A DNA stretch of 12,730 bases from a bacterium (GTDB taxonomy: Bacteria; Zhuqueibacterota; Zhuqueibacteria; Thermofontimicrobiales; Thermofontimicrobiaceae), in contig DSAU01000327.1 of NCBI GenBank assembly GCA_011046315.1, positions 1 through 12,730 of the forward strand. Direction: 5' to 3'. The notes under the pieces are model-generated. The model saw only the letters and a program-made list of their open reading frames with translations, was not told the DNA's origin and did not search any database. A program made the position numbers and the translations under genes. Shown here piece after piece: positions 1 to 8,265 of the stretch. Position 1 is the stretch's first letter, and the number at the start of each line of letters is the position of its first letter.

Positions 1-65
1 AAATGAGATATACTGTAATTCTATTGGATAGATGAAAAGCCAATATAAATATTTATGGAGGTATA

Positions 66-3000
66 TTGAACAACATCAGACTAATAACCGCAGCTGCTCT
101 TTTTGACGGACACGATGTATCAATTAACATTTTCAGAAAATTAATGCAGAAACGCGGTGCGGAAGTCATTCATTTGGGACATAATCGGTCGGTGAAAGAA
201 ATTATCAAAACCGCCATCCAGGAAGACGCCGATGCAATTTTGATCAGTTCTTACCAGGGGGGGCATAACGAGTTTTTTAAATATGCCATTGACAGCCTGA
301 AGGAATATCACGCGGAAAATGTCTTGGTATTTGGCGGTGGCGGTGGCGTGATTTTGCCGTCGGAAATCGCAGCGCTGGAAAAGTACGGTGTCGAAAAAAT
401 TTATCACGCAGTTGACGGGCAAAATATGGGCATTGATGGCATCGCTGATGATATTTTGGCGCGCATCAAAAACTACAAATCCAAAAATCCGCCAGATTTT
501 TCTGCGCTTATTTCAGAGGATGAAATCACAACGAACCGCCCCAACACGCACGTCAAAATTGCCAAGCAGATTTCATTTTTTGAAAATCAACTTAAAACGC
601 CTGAAAAGACGAAACCGGTGAGAACATTAATTGAAGCAAACGATCAAAAAAAATCATTGGTCATTGGCGTCACCGGAACCGGCGGCAGCGGTAAAAGTTC
701 GCTGATTGATGAATTGATAAACCGGTTTTTGAAGATCGTCAGTGACATTTACGTCGGCGTGCTGACCGTGGATCCGTCAAAACGGATTTCCGGCGGCGCA
801 TTATTGGGAGACCGCATCCGCTATAATAATATCTATGAAGAACACGTCTATTTGAGAAGTTTTGCCACCCGGCAGAGCCAGTCGGAAATCAGTCTCGCCT
901 TGACTGACGCCATTTCAGTGTTGAAATCATGTGGTTTTGATCTGATTTTTGTGGAAACCAGCGGCATCGGACAGGGCAACAGTCAAGCAGTGGATGTCAG
1001 CGATTATTCGATTTATGTAATGACTGCGGAATACGGCGCCCCTTCACAGCTTGACAAAATCGATATGCTGGAAATAGCCGATTATATTGTCATTAATAAA
1101 TTTGAAAAACCGGGATCAGAAGATGCCATGCGGGAAGTGGTTATTAATTATATCCGCAATCACAACTTGAAGCTCTCCCATCGCGATTCTATTTTGAAAG
1201 CTGACGTGCCGGTGTATGGCACCAGCAGCAATCAATTCAATAATCACGGCGTCAATAAGCTGTTCAAAGCCTTGCTGCAACTTTTAATTAAAACAGGTAA
1301 AAAAGAGTATCAAATTAAACAGAATCTGTTGCAGGTTTTGCCGGTGGAACAGGAGTTCGATTATGGTTTAATCAGCAGCCGGCGTCAAAATTATCTCACT
1401 GAAATAGCCGATGTGGTAGAAAAATATCATCAGCGTGCCTATAAACAGACGCAATTGGCAGGTGAGTGCAATAGTTTGAAACAGAGTGCAAAGTTGATCG
1501 ACGACGTGCATTCAAAAAAATTGATCCAGCAAAAATATGACGAACTCTGGAACGAATTGTCTTCCGACACAAGAAAAATTATCACCCAGTGGGAAAAATT
1601 GAAACGAGATTATTCGCAGGAGCATTACAGTTATCAGGTCCGGAATAAAGAAATACGAGTCAATCTTTACAACAGATCCCTTTCCGGTTTGAATATTCCG
1701 AAAGTCGCATTGCCAAAATTTGAAAATTGGGGAGATTTGGTTCGCTTTTTTTACAAAGAAAATTTGCCCGGCAATTTTCCCTACACAGCGGCCGTTTTCC
1801 CGTTCCGAAGAACGACCGAGGACCCGAAGCGCCAATTTGCCGGTGAAGGCAGCGCCGTTCGCACCAATAAACGATTTCATTATCTGACCCGACAAGAAGA
1901 TGCAAAACGATTGTCGGTGGCGTTTGATGGGATCACTCTTTACGGAGAAGACCCGGCATTGGCGCCGGACATTTATGGCAAAATCGGAGAGAGTGGGGTC
2001 AGTATTTGCACTATCGATGACATGGATCGGCTGCTGGCCGGGTTTGATCAAACGAATCCGCTGACTTCGGTTTCGATGACCATTAATGCACCGGCGCCGA
2101 TTATGCTGGCATTTTATTTTATGACCGCGTTCCGAAGGGAGCTGGAAAAGGTTGAGGCTGCCGGTAAAAAGCTTTCTGATGATGAGAAAGAGGCTCTCAA
2201 AATTGAAACATTCCGAAAGTTACGGGGTACGGTTCAGGCTGATATTTTGAAAGAAGATCAGGGACAAAACACCTGTATTTTTTCGATCGATTTTGCCATG
2301 AAGCTGATCGGTGATGTTCAGGAATATTTATCCAAAAATAAGATTGACAATTATTACTCCATCAGCATCAGCGGCTACCACATTGCCGAAGCCGGCGCTA
2401 ATCCGATTTCGCAACTGGCGTTCACGCTGGCGAACGGATTTACCTACGTGGAATATTTTCTCAATCGTGGTTTAAAAATTGATGAGTTTGCCCCCAATCT
2501 GTCCTTCTTTTTCAGCAATGGCATGGAACCGGAATATTCGGTGATCGGCAGGGTGGCTCGGCGAATCTGGGCGATTGCCATGCGCGATCTTTACGGCGGC
2601 AATGAGCGCAGCCAGAAGTTGAAATATCATATTCAAACCTCGGGACGTTCACTGCACGCCCAGGAAATTGAGCTCAACGATATTCGCACTACCTTGCAGG
2701 CGCTGATGGCGTTTTATGACAATTGTAATTCGCTGCACACTAACTCTTATGATGAAGCGATTACGACTCCGACTGAAGAGTCGGTCCGCCGCTCGATGGC
2801 GATACAGATGATCATTTCCAATGAAATGGGCATGATCAAAAATGAAAATCCGAATCAGGGTTCTTTCATTATCGAAGAATTGACCGATCTGGTTGAAGAA
2901 GCCGTGTTAAATGAATTCCACCGCATTTCACAACGGGGCGGAGTGCTCGGCGCCATGGAAAAGCAATACCAGCGATCAAAAATTCAGGAAGAATCGCTGT

Positions 3001-3323
3001 ATTTCGAAGAGTTGAAACAGTCAGGCGAGTACCCGATTATTGGCGTGAATAAATTCGTGAGAGCGGATGCGGAAAACCCTTACGACACCATGAAAATCAC
3101 CCGCAGTACCGAGGAAGAAAAAAAACAAATATTGGAGAACCTGCATTCGTTTCAGAAAAAAAACAGCGAGCGGGCGAATCAGGCATTGGAGAAGTTAAGG
3201 GAAGTCGCTCTCAGTGGAGCGAATATTTTCCAACAACTGCTAAACACAGTGCAGTACGCTTCTCTTGGGCAGATCACCAATGTACTTTATGAAGTCGGGG
3301 GAAAGTACCGACGAGGAATATGA
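66..3323 (+). CDS. icmF: Fused isobutyryl-CoA mutase IcmF (B12 domain, G-protein chaperone, mutase domain)
   Basis: This 1085-residue protein is an adenosylcobalamin-dependent mutase that interconverts isobutyryl-CoA and n-butyryl-CoA in the cytoplasm. Domain order is visible. Residues about 1-135 are the B12-binding domain, with DGHD at 14-17 (His16 the expected cobalt ligand) and a GGGGG turn. Residues about 195-430 are a MeaB-like GTPase with P-loop GVTGTGGSGKSS at 201-212 and NKFEKPGSEDA. A linker follows, and about 550-1085 is the mutase barrel with SGYHIAEAGAN (His772). Phe578 and Gln734 (in DQGQNT) stand where methylmalonyl-CoA mutase has its substrate-selecting Tyr and Arg, which favours the isobutyryl enzyme. 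Length is normal for IcmF. The start is TTG: GGAGG lies at 57-61, the nearby ATG at 55 is out of frame and soon stops, and an in-frame stop lies at 33-35. The fused chaperone makes a separate meaB gene unnecessary. A pivalyl-CoA or other branched-chain mutase variant is less likely. Confidence 0.95.
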   Translation: MNNIRLITAAALFDGHDVSINIFRKLMQKRGAEVIHLGHNRSVKEIIKTAIQEDADAILISSYQGGHNEFFKYAIDSLKEYHAENVLVFGGGGGVILPSEIAALEKYGVEKIYHAVDGQNMGIDGIADDILARIKNYKSKNPPDFSALISEDEITTNRPNTHVKIAKQISFFENQLKTPEKTKPVRTLIEANDQKKSLVIGVTGTGGSGKSSLIDELINRFLKIVSDIYVGVLTVDPSKRISGGALLGDRIRYNNIYEEHVYLRSFATRQSQSEISLALTDAISVLKSCGFDLIFVETSGIGQGNSQAVDVSDYSIYVMTAEYGAPSQLDKIDMLEIADYIVINKFEKPGSEDAMREVVINYIRNHNLKLSHRDSILKADVPVYGTSSNQFNNHGVNKLFKALLQLLIKTGKKEYQIKQNLLQVLPVEQEFDYGLISSRRQNYLTEIADVVEKYHQRAYKQTQLAGECNSLKQSAKLIDDVHSKKLIQQKYDELWNELSSDTRKIITQWEKLKRDYSQEHYSYQVRNKEIRVNLYNRSLSGLNIPKVALPKFENWGDLVRFFYKENLPGNFPYTAAVFPFRRTTEDPKRQFAGEGSAVRTNKRFHYLTRQEDAKRLSVAFDGITLYGEDPALAPDIYGKIGESGVSICTIDDMDRLLAGFDQTNPLTSVSMTINAPAPIMLAFYFMTAFRRELEKVEAAGKKLSDDEKEALKIETFRKLRGTVQADILKEDQGQNTCIFSIDFAMKLIGDVQEYLSKNKIDNYYSISISGYHIAEAGANPISQLAFTLANGFTYVEYFLNRGLKIDEFAPNLSFFFSNGMEPEYSVIGRVARRIWAIAMRDLYGGNERSQKLKYHIQTSGRSLHAQEIELNDIRTTLQALMAFYDNCNSLHTNSYDEAITTPTEESVRRSMAIQMIISNEMGMIKNENPNQGSFIIEELTDLVEEAVLNEFHRISQRGGVLGAMEKQYQRSKIQEESLYFEELKQSGEYPIIGVNKFVRADAENPYDTMKITRSTEEEKKQILENLHSFQKKNSERANQALEKLREVALSGANIFQQLLNTVQYASLGQITNVLYEVGGKYRRGI

Positions 3324-3502
3324 TTGAGTTTTTTAGATGGTTATTTATTGATGTAAAAATCACCATGACTGAAATTCAAAATTCCAAACCAATCAAGCCG
3401 ATAAAATTTTCACAATTGGATTTTAAATTGGGATTTTGTGATCAGCGTACCCGGTGGCGTATTTATTTTTTGAGATTTGATGCTTAAAAAAAAGGAGTTC
3501 GA

Positions 3503-4021
3503 ATGAAACAAGCTGAATCGATCACCGACCTGTCGCGATTGGAGCTGCTGGAGTTGGTTCATCTCTATGCAAAAAACTGGCTGGCGCATGATGGCTGTTG
3601 GTTTCTGTCGGCTGAACAAAAGTACGACATGCCGACTGCTATCGAACTCGATACAGAGAGCTGGCGGAAATTCACTGTTATTGAAGCGAAACGGTTGATC
3701 GATTTTTTGGAATTGGGAAAAAATTCTGGAATCCAGGGCTTGCAAAAAGCGCTCCGCTTCCGGTTGTATGCCTCGCTGAATGAGGATGAAATTTATGTTG
3801 ATGGAAATAACTTAGAGTATCGGGTTAAGACCTGCCGGGTGCAGGCTGCGCGCCGAAAAAAAGGATTGGCTGATTTCCCCTGCAAATCAGTGGGCATTGT
3901 CGAATACGGATTGTTCGGTAAAACAATTGACGAGCGCTTTCAAATGGAGTGTATCAGTTGTCCGCCGGAGATAACCAATCCTGATTATTATTGCATCTGG
4001 CGCTATACTTTGAATTCATAA
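3503..4021 (+). CDS. DUF6125-like small cytosolic protein with conserved cysteines
   Basis: A 172-residue soluble protein without signal peptide or membrane segment. It resembles, from memory, the uncharacterised DUF6125 family, whose members carry a YAKNWLAHDG segment (here residues 22-31), a TVIEAKR segment (58-64) and a C-terminal cysteine region. Here Cys111 (TCRVQAARRKKG), Cys127 (FPC), Cys150 and Cys153 (CISC) are spaced as in a metal or Fe-S site, with further Cys32 and Cys164. Function is unknown; metal or cofactor binding is inference. The start is supported by AAGGAG at 3492-3497, six bases or so before the ATG. It lies 179 bases downstream of icmF on the same strand, so co-transcription is possible but not shown. 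Its 3' end converges on the next gene with only 20 bases between them. Confidence 0.8.
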   Translation: MKQAESITDLSRLELLELVHLYAKNWLAHDGCWFLSAEQKYDMPTAIELDTESWRKFTVIEAKRLIDFLELGKNSGIQGLQKALRFRLYASLNEDEIYVDGNNLEYRVKTCRVQAARRKKGLADFPCKSVGIVEYGLFGKTIDERFQMECISCPPEITNPDYYCIWRYTLNS

Positions 4022-4041
4022 CTTCGTCTGATCTCCCCTGA

Positions 4042-4959
4042 TTATAACTCACCGATTAAATGAGAAGCGGGCTGCTTTCGAATGCGATCGTTAAATTTTT
4101 TGCGGTCGATGCCGAATGTGATTCCTTTGGCGATTTCATTCACCTGATTTTTGTAGCTTTCCGAATTAAAATAGCGCGTTAAAGCATCGCTGACGGGAAA
4201 AATTTGAACCTCGGAAAACCATTTCCACGGTGTGTCAGAAGTCGTTTTGAAGATGCAATTCAACGCCACTGCCCAGGCTGCTTGTTCAAAACGAAAAGCT
4301 GCGAGGTCGCGTTGCAGCGCTTGAAATGTTGCCTCAGCCTTTGGGTTGAAAAAGTGGAAAAAGGGGCTGTAAAAAGCTGCGTTGTGGAAATTTTCCGGCG
4401 TATTTAACAGCCCATCGGTTTTAAGGCGAAGCGCTATCTCGATCAGTAGCATCAAAATTTTTCTGGCGATTTTTAAACCGGGATAATCCTGCCCCGGAAG
4501 CGGCGGACGCCTTCGGGTAAAATTTGCTCGGGGATTCTGAAGCGTAAGCCATTCAATCGCGATCATGCTCAGGTTACCGGGCGTTATTGCATCGATTACT
4601 GAAGATGGTGGAATGAATTGTTGTCGACGGGCGTAAATTTCGCCCAGCAAGTGATCTTTTTCCTCTTTTTCAAAATAAAATTTAAGTAAATGCTGAAACG
4701 GATCGTCGGTGTTGATTTTAATAATAAAGTCGCGGAAACCACGGATTCTCAAACTGCGCAAAATGCCATAAGCTTCCAATGCCCGGTAGATTCCAGCTTC
4801 AGAATAGAAATTCAGAAAAAGATGCTGCCGTTGCTTGGTTTTCAAGTCTCCGAGAACATCCTCTGAGCTGAGCGAATTATCATCAACCGCAGAGCGCTGA
4901 AGCTCAAACTTACTCAACTTACGAAAAATGCGGCGGTATTTTTTGGGCAACCGGTACAT
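4042..4959 (-). CDS. Protein of unknown function, 305 residues
   Basis: I do not recognise this family. The protein has a very basic N-terminus (residues 1-20, rich in Lys and Arg) and no signal peptide. A likely conserved core follows: HLFLNFYSEAGIYRALEAYG (46-65), a segment around NTDDPFQHLLKFY (83-95), EWLTLQNPRANF (136-147), RPPLPGQDYPGLKIAR (151-166), and DGLLNTPENFHNAAFYSPFF (182-201). The regular hydrophobic spacing at 160-180 looks like a helix rather than a membrane span. The mix of conserved-looking His, Glu and Pro-Gly residues could be an enzyme or a ligand-binding fold, but I cannot assign one. The start is ATG with AAGG at 4965-4968 about five bases away. It is the last gene of the - strand run, 116 bases downstream of the symporter gene, and may be read from that transcript. 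No frameshift or truncation is visible. Confidence 0.75.
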   Translation of the reverse strand: MYRLPKKYRRIFRKLSKFELQRSAVDDNSLSSEDVLGDLKTKQRQHLFLNFYSEAGIYRALEAYGILRSLRIRGFRDFIIKINTDDPFQHLLKFYFEKEEKDHLLGEIYARRQQFIPPSSVIDAITPGNLSMIAIEWLTLQNPRANFTRRRPPLPGQDYPGLKIARKILMLLIEIALRLKTDGLLNTPENFHNAAFYSPFFHFFNPKAEATFQALQRDLAAFRFEQAAWAVALNCIFKTTSDTPWKWFSEVQIFPVSDALTRYFNSESYKNQVNEIAKGITFGIDRKKFNDRIRKQPASHLIGEL

Positions 4960-5075
4960 GGCACCTTATAATTTTTTCCCATGCCTGTGACTTAAATTTC
5001 CTCGAAAAGAGCTAAAAAACATCGATGTAAAATTTTCAGCCGGCTTAGCGACAAGTTCATTCATCAAGTTCGATG

Positions 5076-6575
5076 CTAAAAATCAAGAGATTTTTTGGTG
5101 GCTCTGGAGACAACCTGCGCCAGAAACAGTAATCCAATTAAATTGGGCAAAGCCATGACCGCGTTGAACGAATCGCCGATGTTCCAGACAATGTCCATGT
5201 ATTTACCGGTTAGCAGCGCGCCGAAAAATAGCAGGCTAATAAAAACAATCCGATAAGGCTTATGCGAACGCACGCCCCAGATATAGCCGATACACTGTTC
5301 ACCATAATAAGCCCATCCCAGCAGGGTGGTGTAGCCGAAAACCAGTGAACCAATCGCAATGATGATTCCCCCGAAAGGAATAACCGAGTTAAACGCCTCA
5401 ACCGTGAGCGCGGTACTGGATAGTCCGCCCTGGGCCAGATCGTAACCAAGTGTCGACGCCATTTCATTAACAGAAGGATGCAAGCTGGCGATTTTTTCCG
5501 CAGAGAGGCTGTCACCAGATTTTACCAGCGCTACACCGCACGCCGGGGTTAATTTCCAGACGCCGGTGACAACGATAGTCAACGTGGTAATGGTGTTGAC
5601 GAGGATGGTGTCAATGAAGACGCCGGTCATGCCGAGTAGTCCGTTAAACATAGGATCCGGCGATTTGGCGGCGCTCTGGGCGATGGCGGCGGAGCCGAGC
5701 CCGGCTTCGTTGGATAGCACACCGCGCCGTACGCCGAGGCTGATGGCTTCTTTAATAGAAGTTCCGATCAGCGCCCCACCGGCTGCTTGCAACGAAAACG
5801 CGGATTTGAAAATAAACACAAAGGCGTCGCCGATTTGCGCGTGTTTTGTGATTAAAATAACCAAAGCGCCGCCGATATAAAACAAGATCATGGTCGGTAC
5901 CAGTTTTTCAGCTACCGCGCCGATGCGTTTGATTCCGCCGAGAATGACAATTCCAACCAGAACTGTAATGACAAAAGCGCTTAAAATGGTAGGTACGCCA
6001 AACTGAGTTTTAATCGCCAGCGCCATGGCATTAGATTGCATCATGTTTCCGGTGCCCAGCAATGCGGTCATGCCACCGCAAACAGCGAAGGTCATTCCGA
6101 GAAATTTTGCAATCGGCTGGTTTTTAATGCCATGCCGGATATAATACATCGGTCCCCCCGCCATTGAACCATCTTCAGCCACTTTTCGGTATTTGACGCC
6201 GAGATAACATTCGGAAAATTTGGTCGCCATGCCAAACAGCCCCGAAATCCACATCCAAAAGGGCGCACCAGGCCCACCGGTGGCAATAGCAGCCGCCACA
6301 CCGGCAATGTTGCCGTTCCCCACTGTCGCTGCCAGCGCAGTCATCAAAGCAGCGAAAGGTGAAATATCTCCCTCGGTATCTTTGAGCACTTCACTTTTTT
6401 TACCCCCCTGAAAAAGGTAGCGAATTGACAGCACAAATTTTCGGAGCTGAATGAATCGGGTCATAAAGGACAACAGGATTCCGGTTCCGACTAACAGGAA
6501 GATCATCCAATTGCCCCACATAAAATTGACGAGAGTTTGCATTAAAATATTTAGCCATTCCAAAATCGCGGTCAT
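5076..6575 (-). CDS. Sodium:alanine/glycine symporter, AGCS family
   Basis: A 499-residue inner-membrane transporter of the alanine-or-glycine:cation symporter family (AlsT/DagA-like), which imports small amino acids with Na+. It has about ten or eleven hydrophobic segments. Family hallmarks are present: VGNGNIAGVAAAIATGGPGA (85-104), the GGPMYYI loop (140-146) and RRGVLSNEAGLGSAAIAQSAA (283-303). Length is typical. The start is well supported: the - strand carries GGAGGG (6582-6587 on +) six bases before the ATG. It follows the NhaC gene by 232 bases on the same strand, a gap large enough to hold its own promoter. The substrate (L-alanine, D-alanine, glycine or glutamine) cannot be told from the sequence. 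The family assignment is secure; the substrate is inference. Confidence 0.93.
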   Translation of the reverse strand: MTAILEWLNILMQTLVNFMWGNWMIFLLVGTGILLSFMTRFIQLRKFVLSIRYLFQGGKKSEVLKDTEGDISPFAALMTALAATVGNGNIAGVAAAIATGGPGAPFWMWISGLFGMATKFSECYLGVKYRKVAEDGSMAGGPMYYIRHGIKNQPIAKFLGMTFAVCGGMTALLGTGNMMQSNAMALAIKTQFGVPTILSAFVITVLVGIVILGGIKRIGAVAEKLVPTMILFYIGGALVILITKHAQIGDAFVFIFKSAFSLQAAGGALIGTSIKEAISLGVRRGVLSNEAGLGSAAIAQSAAKSPDPMFNGLLGMTGVFIDTILVNTITTLTIVVTGVWKLTPACGVALVKSGDSLSAEKIASLHPSVNEMASTLGYDLAQGGLSSTALTVEAFNSVIPFGGIIIAIGSLVFGYTTLLGWAYYGEQCIGYIWGVRSHKPYRIVFISLLFFGALLTGKYMDIVWNIGDSFNAVMALPNLIGLLFLAQVVSRATKKSLDF

Positions 6576-6807
6576 ACCATTCCCTCCTGCTGAAAATGTA
6601 ATTTCATATCCATGTCCGGCTGAAAAACAGCGTCAACTTTTTTGCTAATGTTTGATTAAAATATCAAAAAAAGTATAAAGTCAGCAAATTCTCACAATTC
6701 AACAATTCTCATTCCAACTTAACGCCTATTCGCTGAAACGGGATAAAACTAACAAAATTTTAGGTTCATGGACACGCAGTATATGCGTTCCGTACAAGGT
6801 TCGATAT

Positions 6808-8220
6808 TTAACTACCGACGATAGTTTCATCTTCCCTGATTTTCGGTGCAATGGCAAATCCGGTGAAACCATAAAGCAATGCAAATACAATTCCGCTATA
6901 ACACATCACCGCCCAGGGCAGGTAACTTAATGTGGGAACATCCAGCGTTCCCGCCATGAACACACCAGCCATACTCCACGGGACCAACGGCACGATCACG
7001 GTTCCGGAATCTTCGGTGGTTCGGGAAAGGTTTTTAGCCGCCAATCCGCGCGATTTGAAAGCAGGCGAAAACAGTTCGCCAGGGATGAGTATGGTCAGAA
7101 AGGAGCTGCCGGTCATAATGGCGACTGCAACGCCGGAAAAAGCGGCTAATGCCACTAATGATCCGGTGGTGGTAGCAAATTTGAGTAATCGGTCCAATAA
7201 AACCTCCAACATCCCGGCTTTTTGGACAATACCGGCAAAGGAAAACGCGCAGAATGCGATAAGCGTAACGTGCATCATTCCGGCCATTCCACCGCGAGTG
7301 AAAAGATTGTCCACTATAGCCACCCCGGTATCTGCCTGGTAACCAACTGTCATCGATTCGACCATTTTATTCAGTGTGACATCCTGAAAAATAAGCCCCA
7401 GAATTGTTGCCAACAGCGACGCCAGTATCATACCCGGAATGGTTGGTTTTTTTCGTATTGCAAAATATAAAATTACAACCGGTGGCAGCAACAACAACCA
7501 GTGGAAATTAAAGTTTGTCTGGACAGTGGTTAAAATTATATCCATTTGAGAAGATTCCAACGAAGCGGCGGAATAGGATCGTCCGATGAAAAAATAGACA
7601 CCCAGCCCGATCGCCCATGCCGGGGTTGTCGTCCACAGCATGTGTTTGATATGATCAAATAAGTTGCTTCTGGCGGCGATAGGCGCTAAATTTGTTGTGT
7701 CTGAAAACGGCGACAATTTATCTCCGAAATAAGAACCCGCAACAATGGCGCCGGCGGCCGCTGCCGGAGGAATTCCCAACCCCTGAGCAATTCCCATGAA
7801 GGCAACGCCCATTGTTCCCACCGTTCCCCAGGAAGTTCCAGTGAACAGCGATACCACGCTGCAGACAATACAGGCGGTTGCTAAAAACAATTTTGGTGAA
7901 ATGATTTTCAGTCCGTAATAAACCAGCATGGGAATCGTGCCGCAGGCAATCCAGGAACCAATTAACAGACCGACGCAGATCACAATCAGCATGGCGGGCA
8001 TGGCTTTTGAAACACTATCGACAATTCCTTGTTCCAATTCCTTCCAGGAATAACCCAAGCGCAATGCAAGCAAACCGGAACAAAACGCGGCCGCGATTAA
8101 CAGAATTTCTGCCCGAAGCCGGTAGATACCGTAGCCAATGCCTAAAAATGATGCGATCAGAATCAGCGGCAATAATGATTCAAAGAACGATGGGGTACGT
8201 TTTTTTTTGAGTTTGTCCAT
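6808..8220 (-). CDS. nhaC: Na+/H+ antiporter, NhaC family
   Basis: A 470-residue polytopic inner-membrane protein. The family exchanges cytoplasmic Na+ for external H+; some relatives (MleN) swap malate/lactate together with the ions. Residues 15-60 give the first membrane spans. The diagnostic region is GTSWGTVGTMGVA (128-140) followed by GSYFGDKLSPFSDTTNLAP (162-180), typical of NhaC. A second repeat-like half contains GSSFLTILIPGELF and EDSGTVIVPLVPWSMAG, which carries the expected charged and polar residues. The ATG is the only plausible start; the nearest purine-rich site (GAGG, 8235-8238 on +) is about 14 bases away, so initiation may be weak or coupled to the transglutaminase gene that ends 45 bases upstream. 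That short gap suggests one transcript. Context with an AGCS symporter fits sodium cycling, but substrate specificity is not provable here. Confidence 0.9.
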   Translation of the reverse strand: MDKLKKKRTPSFFESLLPLILIASFLGIGYGIYRLRAEILLIAAAFCSGLLALRLGYSWKELEQGIVDSVSKAMPAMLIVICVGLLIGSWIACGTIPMLVYYGLKIISPKLFLATACIVCSVVSLFTGTSWGTVGTMGVAFMGIAQGLGIPPAAAAGAIVAGSYFGDKLSPFSDTTNLAPIAARSNLFDHIKHMLWTTTPAWAIGLGVYFFIGRSYSAASLESSQMDIILTTVQTNFNFHWLLLLPPVVILYFAIRKKPTIPGMILASLLATILGLIFQDVTLNKMVESMTVGYQADTGVAIVDNLFTRGGMAGMMHVTLIAFCAFSFAGIVQKAGMLEVLLDRLLKFATTTGSLVALAAFSGVAVAIMTGSSFLTILIPGELFSPAFKSRGLAAKNLSRTTEDSGTVIVPLVPWSMAGVFMAGTLDVPTLSYLPWAVMCYSGIVFALLYGFTGFAIAPKIREDETIVGS

Positions 8221-8265
8221 TTTTTTAGAATTTACCTCAACCTTAAGCCTGGCTTTTGCGTCGTT

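Noticed and set aside
1512..2051. 179-codon open frame on the - strand inside icmF
   Set aside because: It lies wholly within the mutase gene, has no sensible ribosome site and its translation shows no domain; it is a shadow of icmF codon use.
3410..3441. TCACAA / TTGTGA inverted arms around a repeated ATTGGATTTT / ATTGGGATTTT block after icmF
   Set aside because: Low-complexity AT-rich sequence; no stable stem and no T-run, so neither a terminator nor a regulatory site is supported.
6770..6791. Hairpin just after the NhaC stop (ACGCA / TGCGT with GGA / TCC outside), a possible terminator
   Set aside because: The stem is short with a bulge and no T-run follows directly on the - strand, so it is not a convincing terminator.
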